33,993 nucleotides of DNA from Acidobacteriota bacterium (GTDB taxonomy: Bacteria > Acidobacteriota > Vicinamibacteria > Fen-336), in the NCBI GenBank assembly GCA_022340545.1, contig JAJDNV010000141.1:1-33993 (forward strand), in the 5' to 3' direction. A model generated the notes under the pieces. That model was not told the origin of the DNA, did not search any database, and saw nothing but the letters and a program-made list of their open reading frames with translations. The position numbers and the translations under genes were made by a program. Numbering within the stretch: the stretch's first letter is position 1; each line of letters begins with the position of its first letter. This document shows positions 1-8,512 of this stretch, piece after piece.

Positions 1-96
1 TACGGCGTTGTAGACACACATGATCGAGTGGGCCCCGCCCTCCACGACGGTGGCGGGCGGAACTCCACCGAAGTCTCCAGGCGATGTGCGTCGAGG
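1..96 (-). pseudogene. Fragment of a second GH3 glycoside hydrolase at the window edge
   Basis: Reading the minus strand directly after the TGA of the complete GH3 gene, the same frame stays open to the window edge. It ends in ATVVEGGAHSIMCVYNAV, which matches AAVVEGRVKSVMCVYNAV inside the neighbouring GH3 protein at 13 of 18 residues. The DNA has diverged, so this is a paralogue and not a copy of the same gene. The roughly 270 residues that should precede this motif in a GH3 enzyme are missing, because the intact GH3 gene occupies that place. It could be a 5'-truncated pseudogene left by recombination between tandem GH3 genes, or a chimeric contig end. The homology is clear from about base 60 down to base 1; bases 61-96 are open but not recognisably GH3. 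Confidence 0.6.
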
Positions 97-2754
97 TCAG
101 CGGGGCAGGGTCTGCTCACCCTTGATGTCGAACGCCCCCGCGATGGCCGGCGCGCCGGTGTCCGGCTGTCCACCGCCCACGCTGATTCCGTATCGGCCGG
201 TACGCACGACGTGGACGCCGTCGACGCTCACGTGACTCAGGTCGCGGTCGCTCAGCTTGAAGTCCACCATCCGGCGCTCGCCGGGCTTCAGGTGGACGCG
301 AGTGAAGCCCCGGAGGGCCCGCAGGGGCGCGCCGGGAAGCTCCGGGAACGTGAGGTAGACCTGGACGACCTCGTCGCCCTCGCGGTTGCCGGTGTTCTCC
401 ACCGCGGCCTGCACGAGGAGAGGCTCGCCGGCGTCCACCTCGGCAGGCATCTGGAGGTCCGAGTAGGCGAAGGTCGTGTAGCTGAGGCCGTGCCCGAAGG
501 GGAAGAGGGGCTCGCCCTCGAAGTAGCGATACGTCCGGCCCGCCATCGAGTAGTCGGTGAACTCCGGCAGCTGGTCAATGCCCTCGTAGACGGTGACGGG
601 CAGCCGTCCCGACGGGTTGTTGGTGCCGTCCAGCGTCTGGGCGATCGCCGTGCCGCCCTCTTCGCCCGGATACCACGCCTGCAGGATGGCGTTGGCGTTC
701 TCCTTCGCCCAGTTGAGGGCGATGGCGCTGCCGCTCATCACCACCACCACGAGGGGCTTGCCCGCACTGCCGACAGCCTCGAGGAGACGCTGCTCCTCCC
801 GGGGCAGGCCGAGCCGCGTTCGATCGCCCCCTTTGAAACCTTCCTGGTCCACCCCGGACTCCTCGCCCTCGAGGTCGGACGTGATGCCGACGACGGCCAC
901 CACGACGTCGGCGTCGCGAGACGCGGCGACCGCTCGGGCCTCGATGTCCGGCTGCGGTGGTAGCCAGACCAGCCGCGTCGACGCAAATCGACCGGGAACG
1001 GAGTCGACGCGGATGGCATACCGGCGGTCCTTCTCGAGGGTGACCTCGGCGATGCCGGGTGTCCGCGGGCCCCTGCTCGTGGTATCGACCAGCGGCTCGT
1101 CGTCGAGGAACAGCCGGTTCCGGAACCCCTCGACGCCGAGGCGGTAGGTGCCGCTCTCCGGCGGCGTCAGGTAGCCGGTCCACCGCGTGGGACGCGGAGG
1201 TGGGGGCAGCTGGTCGAAGTCCGGCCGCGGCCCTTCGCCCCGGCGGCGCCCCACGAGGACCTGGGGATCCGTCCGCGTCTCCACGGGCGCACCGCTGAAC
1301 TCGGGGGTCTCGAACACCTCGGCCTTGAGGCCCGGGGCGCCCGTGTCGGTGGACAGCGCCGTCGCCGGGACCGGAACGTCGGGCCTGATAAACGTGGTGC
1401 CCGGCTCGAACACGACGCGCGCCTTCGGGAACTGTGCCCGGATGCCCTCCAGGGCCGTCGTCGAGCGCGAGGGGAAGCCGTTGTAGTTGCCCAGGAGCAC
1501 ACGACTGTTGTCGGCCAGCGGCCCCACCACGGCGATTCGGCCTGGCGCCTTCGCGAAAGGCAGGACGCCGTCGTTCTTCAGCAGGACCATCGACTCCCTG
1601 GCGAGCTGCAGGGCCAGCTCCCGGTGGGCGGGGCTGTCAAGCTCGGAGTCCGGCACCTGGGCGGCCTTCACCTGGTCGGGAGGGTCGAAGAGCCCGAGCT
1701 CGAATCGCGTGCGCAGCATCCGCTTGAGGGCCACGTCGATCTCGGCCTCGGTCAGCAGCCCCTCGTTCACGGCGTCGATGTAGCGTTGGTAGTCGGGCGG
1801 CCCCCCACGGCCGAACAGGACGCTCGTCGTGCAGTCGTTGTCGAGCCCGGCTTTGACCGCGAAGGCCCCCGCCTCGGCGGCGGACCGGGCGTACTCGTGG
1901 CCCGTCTCGATGTCCCTGACGGCGTCGCAGTCGCCCGTCACGAAGCCCGTGAACTGCCAATCCTCCCGCAGCGTGCGGTCGAGAAGGTACTCGCTGGCGC
2001 AGCCGGGAACGCCGTTGACGGCGTTGTACACGCACATGACGGACTTCACCCTGCCCTCGACGACCGCCGCGCGAAACGCGGGCAGATAGGTGTCCTCGAT
2101 GTCGTGGGCGGAGGCCCTGGCGTCGAAGCCGTGTCGAAGGGGCTCCGGGCCCGAGTGGACGGCGTAGTGCTTCGCCGTGGCCGTCACGACGGGGTGGCCG
2201 GGGTCGTCACCCTGCATGCCCGTGATGAAGGCGACGGCCAGCCGGGCGGTGAGGAAGGGGTCCTCACCGTAGGTCTCCTGCCCGCGGCCCCACCGCGGAT
2301 CCCGGAAGATGTTGATGTTCGGCGAGAAGAAGGTCAGGCCGCCCATCATGCGCCCGGCGCGCCCGGCCCGGGCGGCCTGGTTGTACTTGACGCGGGCTTC
2401 CCGGGCGGTGGCCTCCGCCATCTTGTGCAGCGTCGGCACGTCGAAGGTGGCGGCCAGGCCTATGGCCTGCGGGAACACCGTGGCGTAGCCGCGGCCGGCC
2501 ACGCCGTGCAATGCCTCGGACCAGAGGTTGTACTCGGGAACGTTCAGCCGCGGGATCGCTCGGGTGGTGTTGACGAGCTGGGAGGCCTTCTCCTCGATCG
2601 TCATGCGCGCCACGAGATCGTCGACACGCTGGTCCACCGGCACCGCCGGATCCTGGAACGGGAAGGCGCTCTCCCGGGCGTGGAGCACGGGCCCCGCACA
2701 CACGAAAGCGCCCGTGAGGATGGCGAACAGGAGAGAAGCTCGTAGCGAAGGCAT
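97..2754 (-). CDS. GH3 beta-xylosidase/beta-glucosidase with PA14 insert, exported
   Basis: An 885-residue exo-glycosidase that would release terminal xylose or glucose from oligosaccharides. I chose the ATG at 2754 (MPSLRASLL...) over the longer ORF start because GAGGAG lies about 8 bases upstream and a Sec signal peptide ending near VLHARE follows. The N-terminal GH3 barrel contains KHYAVHSGPE and MCVYNAVNG. The nucleophile is Asp275 in VTGDCDAV. The second GH3 domain is interrupted at about residues 470-600 by a PA14-like domain (YLTPPESGTYRLGVEG, FLDDEPLVDT). A fibronectin III-like domain closes the protein (VENTGNREGDEVVQVYL). The MCVYNAVNGVPGC / GDCDAV pattern is typical of the beta-xylosidase branch, but substrate cannot be settled from sequence. 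It is divergent from the GH51 gene at 2955 and shares a 200-base intergenic region with it. Confidence 0.93.
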   Translation of the reverse strand: MPSLRASLLFAILTGAFVCAGPVLHARESAFPFQDPAVPVDQRVDDLVARMTIEEKASQLVNTTRAIPRLNVPEYNLWSEALHGVAGRGYATVFPQAIGLAATFDVPTLHKMAEATAREARVKYNQAARAGRAGRMMGGLTFFSPNINIFRDPRWGRGQETYGEDPFLTARLAVAFITGMQGDDPGHPVVTATAKHYAVHSGPEPLRHGFDARASAHDIEDTYLPAFRAAVVEGRVKSVMCVYNAVNGVPGCASEYLLDRTLREDWQFTGFVTGDCDAVRDIETGHEYARSAAEAGAFAVKAGLDNDCTTSVLFGRGGPPDYQRYIDAVNEGLLTEAEIDVALKRMLRTRFELGLFDPPDQVKAAQVPDSELDSPAHRELALQLARESMVLLKNDGVLPFAKAPGRIAVVGPLADNSRVLLGNYNGFPSRSTTALEGIRAQFPKARVVFEPGTTFIRPDVPVPATALSTDTGAPGLKAEVFETPEFSGAPVETRTDPQVLVGRRRGEGPRPDFDQLPPPPRPTRWTGYLTPPESGTYRLGVEGFRNRLFLDDEPLVDTTSRGPRTPGIAEVTLEKDRRYAIRVDSVPGRFASTRLVWLPPQPDIEARAVAASRDADVVVAVVGITSDLEGEESGVDQEGFKGGDRTRLGLPREEQRLLEAVGSAGKPLVVVVMSGSAIALNWAKENANAILQAWYPGEEGGTAIAQTLDGTNNPSGRLPVTVYEGIDQLPEFTDYSMAGRTYRYFEGEPLFPFGHGLSYTTFAYSDLQMPAEVDAGEPLLVQAAVENTGNREGDEVVQVYLTFPELPGAPLRALRGFTRVHLKPGERRMVDFKLSDRDLSHVSVDGVHVVRTGRYGISVGGGQPDTGAPAIAGAFDIKGEQTLPR

Positions 2755-2780
2755 GATAACGCTCCTCAAGGCTGGGCTGG

Positions 2781-2786
2781 AGTATA
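2781..2786 (-). promoter_or_regulatory. Possible -10 element for the GH3 gene
   Basis: On the minus strand TATACT matches the sigma70 -10 consensus at five of six positions, 27 bases upstream of the GH3 ATG. No good -35 is seen at 16-18 bases. The rest of the 2755-2954 intergenic region holds the ribosome sites of both divergent genes and nothing else I can name. Confidence 0.25.
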
Positions 2787-2954
2787 ACGCTCGGCACAAG
2801 CGGGCCACCTCGTCGGAGCCCTTCGGGATGCTAGACTTCGGCTCGCGGTGACTCGCTTGCGGGTGACCTCCGCAGGACGTTGTGGGGCGGCGGCGCCTCC
2901 AACGTCTGCCGAGGCTTGCCAGATCCGAGGCCATCTCCTTTGAGAGGTGAAGAA

Positions 2955-4571
2955 ATGGGTCATTCACGCGCGCGCACGTTGGGACGGGTCTACGGTCGCT
3001 GCCTCCTGGCTCTCGGCCTCACCATGATGGCCGTGCTGCTCGCCCCGACGAGAGGGGCCGCCGAGACGGTGGCATTGTCCATCGATACGTCCGCCGCGGG
3101 CGCGAAGATCGACCGCAACCTCTTCGGCCAGTTTGCCGAGCACCTCGGCCACGGCATCTACGAGGGCGTCTGGGTCGGTCCCGATTCCTCGATCCCCAAC
3201 ACCCGTGGCATCCGCAACGACGTCGTGGCCGCCCTCAAGGCGCTCAAGGTTCCGAATGTGCGGTGGCCGGGCGGGTGCTTCGCCGACGAGTACCACTGGC
3301 GCAATGGCGTCAGTCCGCGCGCGGTGACCCTCAACCCCAACTGGGGCGGCGTCACCGAGCCGAACAGGTTCGGGACGCACGAGTTCATGGACTTCCTCGA
3401 GCAGATCGGCAGCCAGGCGTTCGTGTCCATCAACGTCGGCTCGGGCACTCCGCAGGAGGCGGCGGAGTGGCTGGAGTACATGACCACCGCCCAGCCGACG
3501 GCCCTGGCCGCGGAGCGCGCCGCCAACGGCCGCCCGGATCCCTGGTCGGTCCCCTTCCTGGGCATCGGGAACGAGAGCTGGGACTGCGGCGGCAACATGA
3601 CGCCCGACTACTACCTGAGCCAGCTGAAGATCTACAGCCGCTTCGTCAGGAACTTCAATCCGGCGCAGCAGGAGGGCGCACGCCGAATGCTGAAGGTCGC
3701 GGTGGGACCGGGTGGCGACGGGCCACGCTGGACGGAGTGGACCGAGACCATCATGAAGGCGTGGCAGGGTCACACATGGAGCTGGGACATCGACGGCCTG
3801 TCGCTGCACAACTACACGGTGGTGAGGTGGCCGCCGGCGTACGAGTCCACGCGGTTCGGCGAGAAGGAGTACGCCGAGATACTCCAGTCGACCCTGCAGA
3901 TGGACAGCATCATCAAGACCCACTCGGCGATCATGGACAAGTACGACCCGGAGAAGAAGGTCGCACTGATCGTCGACGAGTGGGGCGCCTGGTACGCTCC
4001 CCTGCCCGGCAGCCACCCGGGCTTTCTCGTCCAGCAGAACAGCCTGCGGGATGCCGTCCTGGCCGCCCTCAACCTGAACATCTTCGCGCGCCATGCCGAC
4101 CGCGTCCGCGGAGCGAACATCGCCCAGATGGTCAACGTCCTTCAGGCGATGATCATGACGGACGAGGAGAAGATGATCCTCACGCCGACCTACCACGTCT
4201 TCAGGATGTACGTCCCGTTCCAGGACGCCACCTTCGTGCCCGTCCGCTTCGACGCGGGCACCTACGCCCACGGCGAGATCACCCTCCCGCGGCTGGATTC
4301 GATCGCCGCGAAGGACGCGGCGGGGAGGGTCTGGCTGGCCCTGACGAACCTCGATCCCGCCCGGCCGGTGACCGTGGAGGCGAGGCTCCCGGGCCTCGTC
4401 CCCCGCTCCGCCGCCGGCGAGACGCTGACGGCCGCCCGGGTCGACAGCATCAATACGTTCGAAGCGCCCGAAACCGTCGCTCCGAAGCCGATCGCGGCAG
4501 AGGTCGAAGGCCCCGTGCTGACCCTGGCGCTGGAGCCGAAGTCGGTGACCGTGATCTCGGTGGAGCCATGA
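2955..4571 (+). CDS. GH51 alpha-L-arabinofuranosidase, exported (copy A)
   Basis: A 538-residue retaining arabinofuranosidase that removes L-arabinose side chains from arabinoxylan or arabinan. The ATG at 2955 is preceded by GAGAGGTGA and gives a clean signal peptide (LALGLTMMAVLLAPTRGAAE), so the longer ORF start at 2880 is not used. Landmarks are FGQFAEHLGHGIYEGVWVG, VRWPGGCFADEYHWR, the acid/base Glu207 in GIGNESWDCGGN and the nucleophile Glu342 in VDEWGAWY. The C-terminal beta-sandwich typical of GH51 is present and the length is normal. It is strongly similar along its length to the gene at 15192. It heads a three-gene run with the esterases at 4648 and 5856, which fits stepwise removal of arabinose and ester groups. 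Confidence 0.95.
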   Translation: MGHSRARTLGRVYGRCLLALGLTMMAVLLAPTRGAAETVALSIDTSAAGAKIDRNLFGQFAEHLGHGIYEGVWVGPDSSIPNTRGIRNDVVAALKALKVPNVRWPGGCFADEYHWRNGVSPRAVTLNPNWGGVTEPNRFGTHEFMDFLEQIGSQAFVSINVGSGTPQEAAEWLEYMTTAQPTALAAERAANGRPDPWSVPFLGIGNESWDCGGNMTPDYYLSQLKIYSRFVRNFNPAQQEGARRMLKVAVGPGGDGPRWTEWTETIMKAWQGHTWSWDIDGLSLHNYTVVRWPPAYESTRFGEKEYAEILQSTLQMDSIIKTHSAIMDKYDPEKKVALIVDEWGAWYAPLPGSHPGFLVQQNSLRDAVLAALNLNIFARHADRVRGANIAQMVNVLQAMIMTDEEKMILTPTYHVFRMYVPFQDATFVPVRFDAGTYAHGEITLPRLDSIAAKDAAGRVWLALTNLDPARPVTVEARLPGLVPRSAAGETLTAARVDSINTFEAPETVAPKPIAAEVEGPVLTLALEPKSVTVISVEP

Positions 4572-4590
4572 CGGGAGCCGGAGCGATCCG

Positions 4591-4625
4591 CCCTCGCGGG
4601 TCGGGCTCGTGGGAACGCGCGAGGG
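4591..4625. repeat. Inverted repeat between GH51 and CE1 genes
   Basis: CCCTCGCG (4591-4598) and CGCGAGGG (4618-4625) are perfect reverse complements with a 19-base loop, inside the 76-base gap between two same-strand genes. It ends just upstream of the ribosome site of the esterase. It could be a processing or attenuation hairpin. An 8-base GC match is not rare in such DNA, so this is tentative. Confidence 0.3.
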
Positions 4626-4632
4626 GATTTGA

Positions 4633-5838
<1,206 letters not shown>

Positions 5839-5855
5839 GTGAACAGGAGCGACAC

Positions 5856-8390
5856 ATGAGGATGCTCTGGTTCGTTGCCCTCGCCGCGTGCGCGGCCTCG
5901 TGGCCGGAGACGGCGACCGCTGCGCCCGTCAAGGTGGAAGGCGGTCTCGTCCGGGGAGTCGCCGAGGGCGACCTGACCGTGTACAAGGGCGTTCCCTTCG
6001 CCGCGCCGCCCGTCGGCGATCTCCGGTGGCGGGCGCCGCAGCCGGCCGCGGAGTGGCCGGGCGTGCTCGAGGCCGACCAGTTCGCGCCCGGATGCGTGCC
6101 GTCGAGAGGCGATCCGCCTCCGAGTGGCGCGAGCGAGGACTGCCTGTACCTGAACGTGTGGACTCCGGCGACGTCTCCCGGGGACGGCCTGCCGGTCCTG
6201 GTCTGGATCTACGGCGGCGGCTTCAACGGGGGCGCCACCTCGGTCCCGGTGCACGACGGGGCGAAGCTGGCCCGACGCGGGGTGGTTCTCGTGACCATCG
6301 CCTACCGCGTGGGCGTCCTGGGGTTCCACGCGCAGCCGGAGCTGAGCGCGGAGTCGCCCCACCACGTCTCCGGCAACTACGGCCTGCTGGACATGATCGC
6401 GGCCCTGGAGTGGATCCAGCGCAACATCGACGCGTTCGGGGGCGACGGTGAGCGGGTCACCATCTTCGGTGAGTCCGCCGGCGGCATCGCGGTGAGCATG
6501 CTGTGCGCGTCTCCTCTCGCGAAGGGCCTGTTCCACGGCGCGATCTCGCAGAGCGGCGGCTCGTTCGGGCCGAGCAGCCGGTCTCCGGTGCCCGGCGAGA
6601 ACATGCGCCTGCTGGCGGACGCCGAAGCGTCCGGCGACGGGCTGGCCGAGGCCGCCGGCGTGCGATCGCTGAAGGAGCTGCGGGCCCTGCCGGCCGAGAA
6701 GGTGGTCGAGGCCCGCGGTCGCCTGCCCGGCATGGCCTGGCCGATCGTCGACGGCTGGGTGATTCCCGGCGACCAGCACGAGCTCTACGAGGCCGGCCGG
6801 TTCAACGACACGCCGATCCTGGTGGGCTACAACTCGGACGAGGGCCTCAGCTTCACCCGGGTCCGCACACCCGAGGATTACATCGCCGGCGTGCGCGAGC
6901 GCTACGGGCCGTTCGCCGATCGCCTGCTCGAGGCCTATCCCACGGCCGCCGACGCCATCCCCAAGACCGCTCGCGACCTGGCGCGCGATTCGGCCTTCGG
7001 GTGGCACACCTGGGTGTGGGCGCGCCTCCAGTCCGCGCACGGCCAGGGGAAGGCCTTCTACTACTACTTCGACCAGCACCCCGAGCGCCCGGTGGGCTCA
7101 CCTGAGGCCGACCACGGCGCGCCGCACGGCGTGGACGTTCCTTACGTGTTCGAGAACCTGGAGGGCCGGGACCAACCCGTCACGCCCGAGGATCGGCGGA
7201 TCTCCGACGCGATGGCGGCATACTGGACGAACTTCGCGAAGCGTGGAGACCCCAACGGCGACGGGCTGCCGGCGTGGCCGGCCTTCAGCGATGATGATTC
7301 CGTGGTGATGTACTTCGCCGGCACGCCGCACACCGGCCCCGTGCCCAGCGAGGGCTCGCTGCGGGTCCTGGACCGCTACTTCGCGTGGAGGCGCAGCCCG
7401 GAAGGATTGGCCGACACCGGCATCCGGGAGAAGAAGCCGGTCTTTGGCGGCGCGTGCCGTGTGTGCCCCTGGGGGGCAATGGCCGAGGTCGTCCAGGCCG
7501 CCATGAGGCCGTACGGGTACGACGTGCAGATCTGCTACAACTGCAACCGTGCCGACGCCCCGCGGATCGTCAGCGAGGCTCGCGTGCCGCCGCCCTACGA
7601 GCCTGATCCCGTGGTTCCCGAGATCCTCGCGCCGCGGAATGCCCCCGGACTCGGACCCGTCGACTTCGGCGCGGTCGCGATCCAGTTCCTGCGCGACGCG
7701 TACCGCGGGAGGGGTTTCTACGCGGGCGAGAAGCCGAGGACGAACCTGCGCCTGATCGCCAACATCCAGCACCCCACCTACGTCCTGGTCGCGGCCCGAG
7801 CGGAGACGGGCATCACCGACCTGTCGCAGATCCGGCAGAAACGCTGGCCGGTCCGGATCCTGGAGGCGGGAGTCGGCGCCGACTCCTCGCGCATCCTGGC
7901 CTACTACGGTCTCTCGAAGGACGTCGTCGAGGCCGCTGGCGGCCGCGTGGGCCGCTCGCAGGAGGACCGGGAGGACTTCGACGTCGTCATCGGAGGCGGC
8001 GGCGACATGACGACGGCTCCGGAGTGGAGCATCTGGACCGAGATCAGCCAGAGGTACGACCTCAACTTCATCGAGCTGCCGGACGACCTGCTGGTCGCGC
8101 TAGCCCGGGAAGGCGAGCAGGAGCGAGGCACGATCCCGGCGGGCCTCTACCCGGGCGTCGATCGCCCGATCCCGACCGTGGTGCGGACGGGAACCGTGGT
8201 CTACGGCCGGGACGACATGCCAGACGACTTCGCCTACGACGTGGCGAGGGCGCTGGACGAGCAGCAGCACCTGCTACAGTGGAGGCACCTGAGCTTCTCG
8301 TACAACGTCCACACCGTGTGGAAGGGGTACGAGGTGCCGCTTCATCCAGGAGCGGCCCGCTACTACAGGGAGCAGGGCTACATGGAGTAG
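5856..8390 (+). CDS. Type B carboxylesterase fused to a TAXI-type solute-binding domain, exported
   Basis: An 844-residue two-domain protein. The start at 5856 has AGGAG six bases upstream and gives a signal peptide ending ATAAP. Residues about 25-515 form a complete type B carboxylesterase: GVPFAAPPVGDLRW, EDCLYLNVWTP, WIYGGGFNGG, nucleophile Ser207 in GESAGG, the acidic residue in YNSDEGLSF and His in GAPHGVDVPYVF. From about residue 525 it becomes a different fold that matches TRAP-transporter TAXI-family binding proteins: VDFGAVAIQFLRDAYRG, NLRLIANIQHPTYVLVAARAETGI, GVGADSSRILAYYGL, YPGVDRPIPTV and the terminal PLHPGAARYYREQG. The second domain opens with a four-cysteine pattern (Cys534, 537, 560, 563). 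There is no stop or frame change between the domains. The role is inferred: ester cleavage coupled to capture of the released acid. No TRAP permease genes are in the window. Confidence 0.85.
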   Translation: MRMLWFVALAACAASWPETATAAPVKVEGGLVRGVAEGDLTVYKGVPFAAPPVGDLRWRAPQPAAEWPGVLEADQFAPGCVPSRGDPPPSGASEDCLYLNVWTPATSPGDGLPVLVWIYGGGFNGGATSVPVHDGAKLARRGVVLVTIAYRVGVLGFHAQPELSAESPHHVSGNYGLLDMIAALEWIQRNIDAFGGDGERVTIFGESAGGIAVSMLCASPLAKGLFHGAISQSGGSFGPSSRSPVPGENMRLLADAEASGDGLAEAAGVRSLKELRALPAEKVVEARGRLPGMAWPIVDGWVIPGDQHELYEAGRFNDTPILVGYNSDEGLSFTRVRTPEDYIAGVRERYGPFADRLLEAYPTAADAIPKTARDLARDSAFGWHTWVWARLQSAHGQGKAFYYYFDQHPERPVGSPEADHGAPHGVDVPYVFENLEGRDQPVTPEDRRISDAMAAYWTNFAKRGDPNGDGLPAWPAFSDDDSVVMYFAGTPHTGPVPSEGSLRVLDRYFAWRRSPEGLADTGIREKKPVFGGACRVCPWGAMAEVVQAAMRPYGYDVQICYNCNRADAPRIVSEARVPPPYEPDPVVPEILAPRNAPGLGPVDFGAVAIQFLRDAYRGRGFYAGEKPRTNLRLIANIQHPTYVLVAARAETGITDLSQIRQKRWPVRILEAGVGADSSRILAYYGLSKDVVEAAGGRVGRSQEDREDFDVVIGGGGDMTTAPEWSIWTEISQRYDLNFIELPDDLLVALAREGEQERGTIPAGLYPGVDRPIPTVVRTGTVVYGRDDMPDDFAYDVARALDEQQHLLQWRHLSFSYNVHTVWKGYEVPLHPGAARYYREQGYME

Positions 8391-8420
8391 GCGCGGGGGC
8401 GGATGCCTGCTTCACGTCCG
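8381..8420. repeat. Direct repeat, left copy, flanking the kinase gene
   Basis: These 40 bases match 10192-10231 at 33 positions, including a perfect 15-base core gcgcgggggcggatg. This copy spans the stop codon of the esterase fusion, the other the 3' end of the minus-strand GH51 gene. Sequence outside the repeat does not match. Confidence 0.6.
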
Positions 8421-8427
8421 ACGAGGG

Positions 8428-8456
8428 TTGACGGGGTCGCGACCTGGCCGTAGTGT
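8428..8456 (+). promoter_or_regulatory. Candidate promoter of the kinase gene
   Basis: TTGACG (8428-8433) and TAGTGT (8451-8456) are separated by exactly 17 bases, matching the sigma70 -35 at five of six and the -10 at its three key positions (TA...T). The start codon at 8513 lies about 50 bases after the expected transcription start. It would let the kinase be expressed separately from the esterase run upstream. Confidence 0.4.
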
Positions 8457-8512
8457 GTCCCCGTGCTCCCCGACGACGTCAGCCTCGCTCGGTTCGACGA
8501 CTGGGAGTGCAA

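Noticed and set aside
2916-2944. Possible promoter TTGCCA-N17-TTTGAG for GH51 copy A
   Set aside because: The -10 is poor and would leave almost no leader although a strong ribosome site is present.
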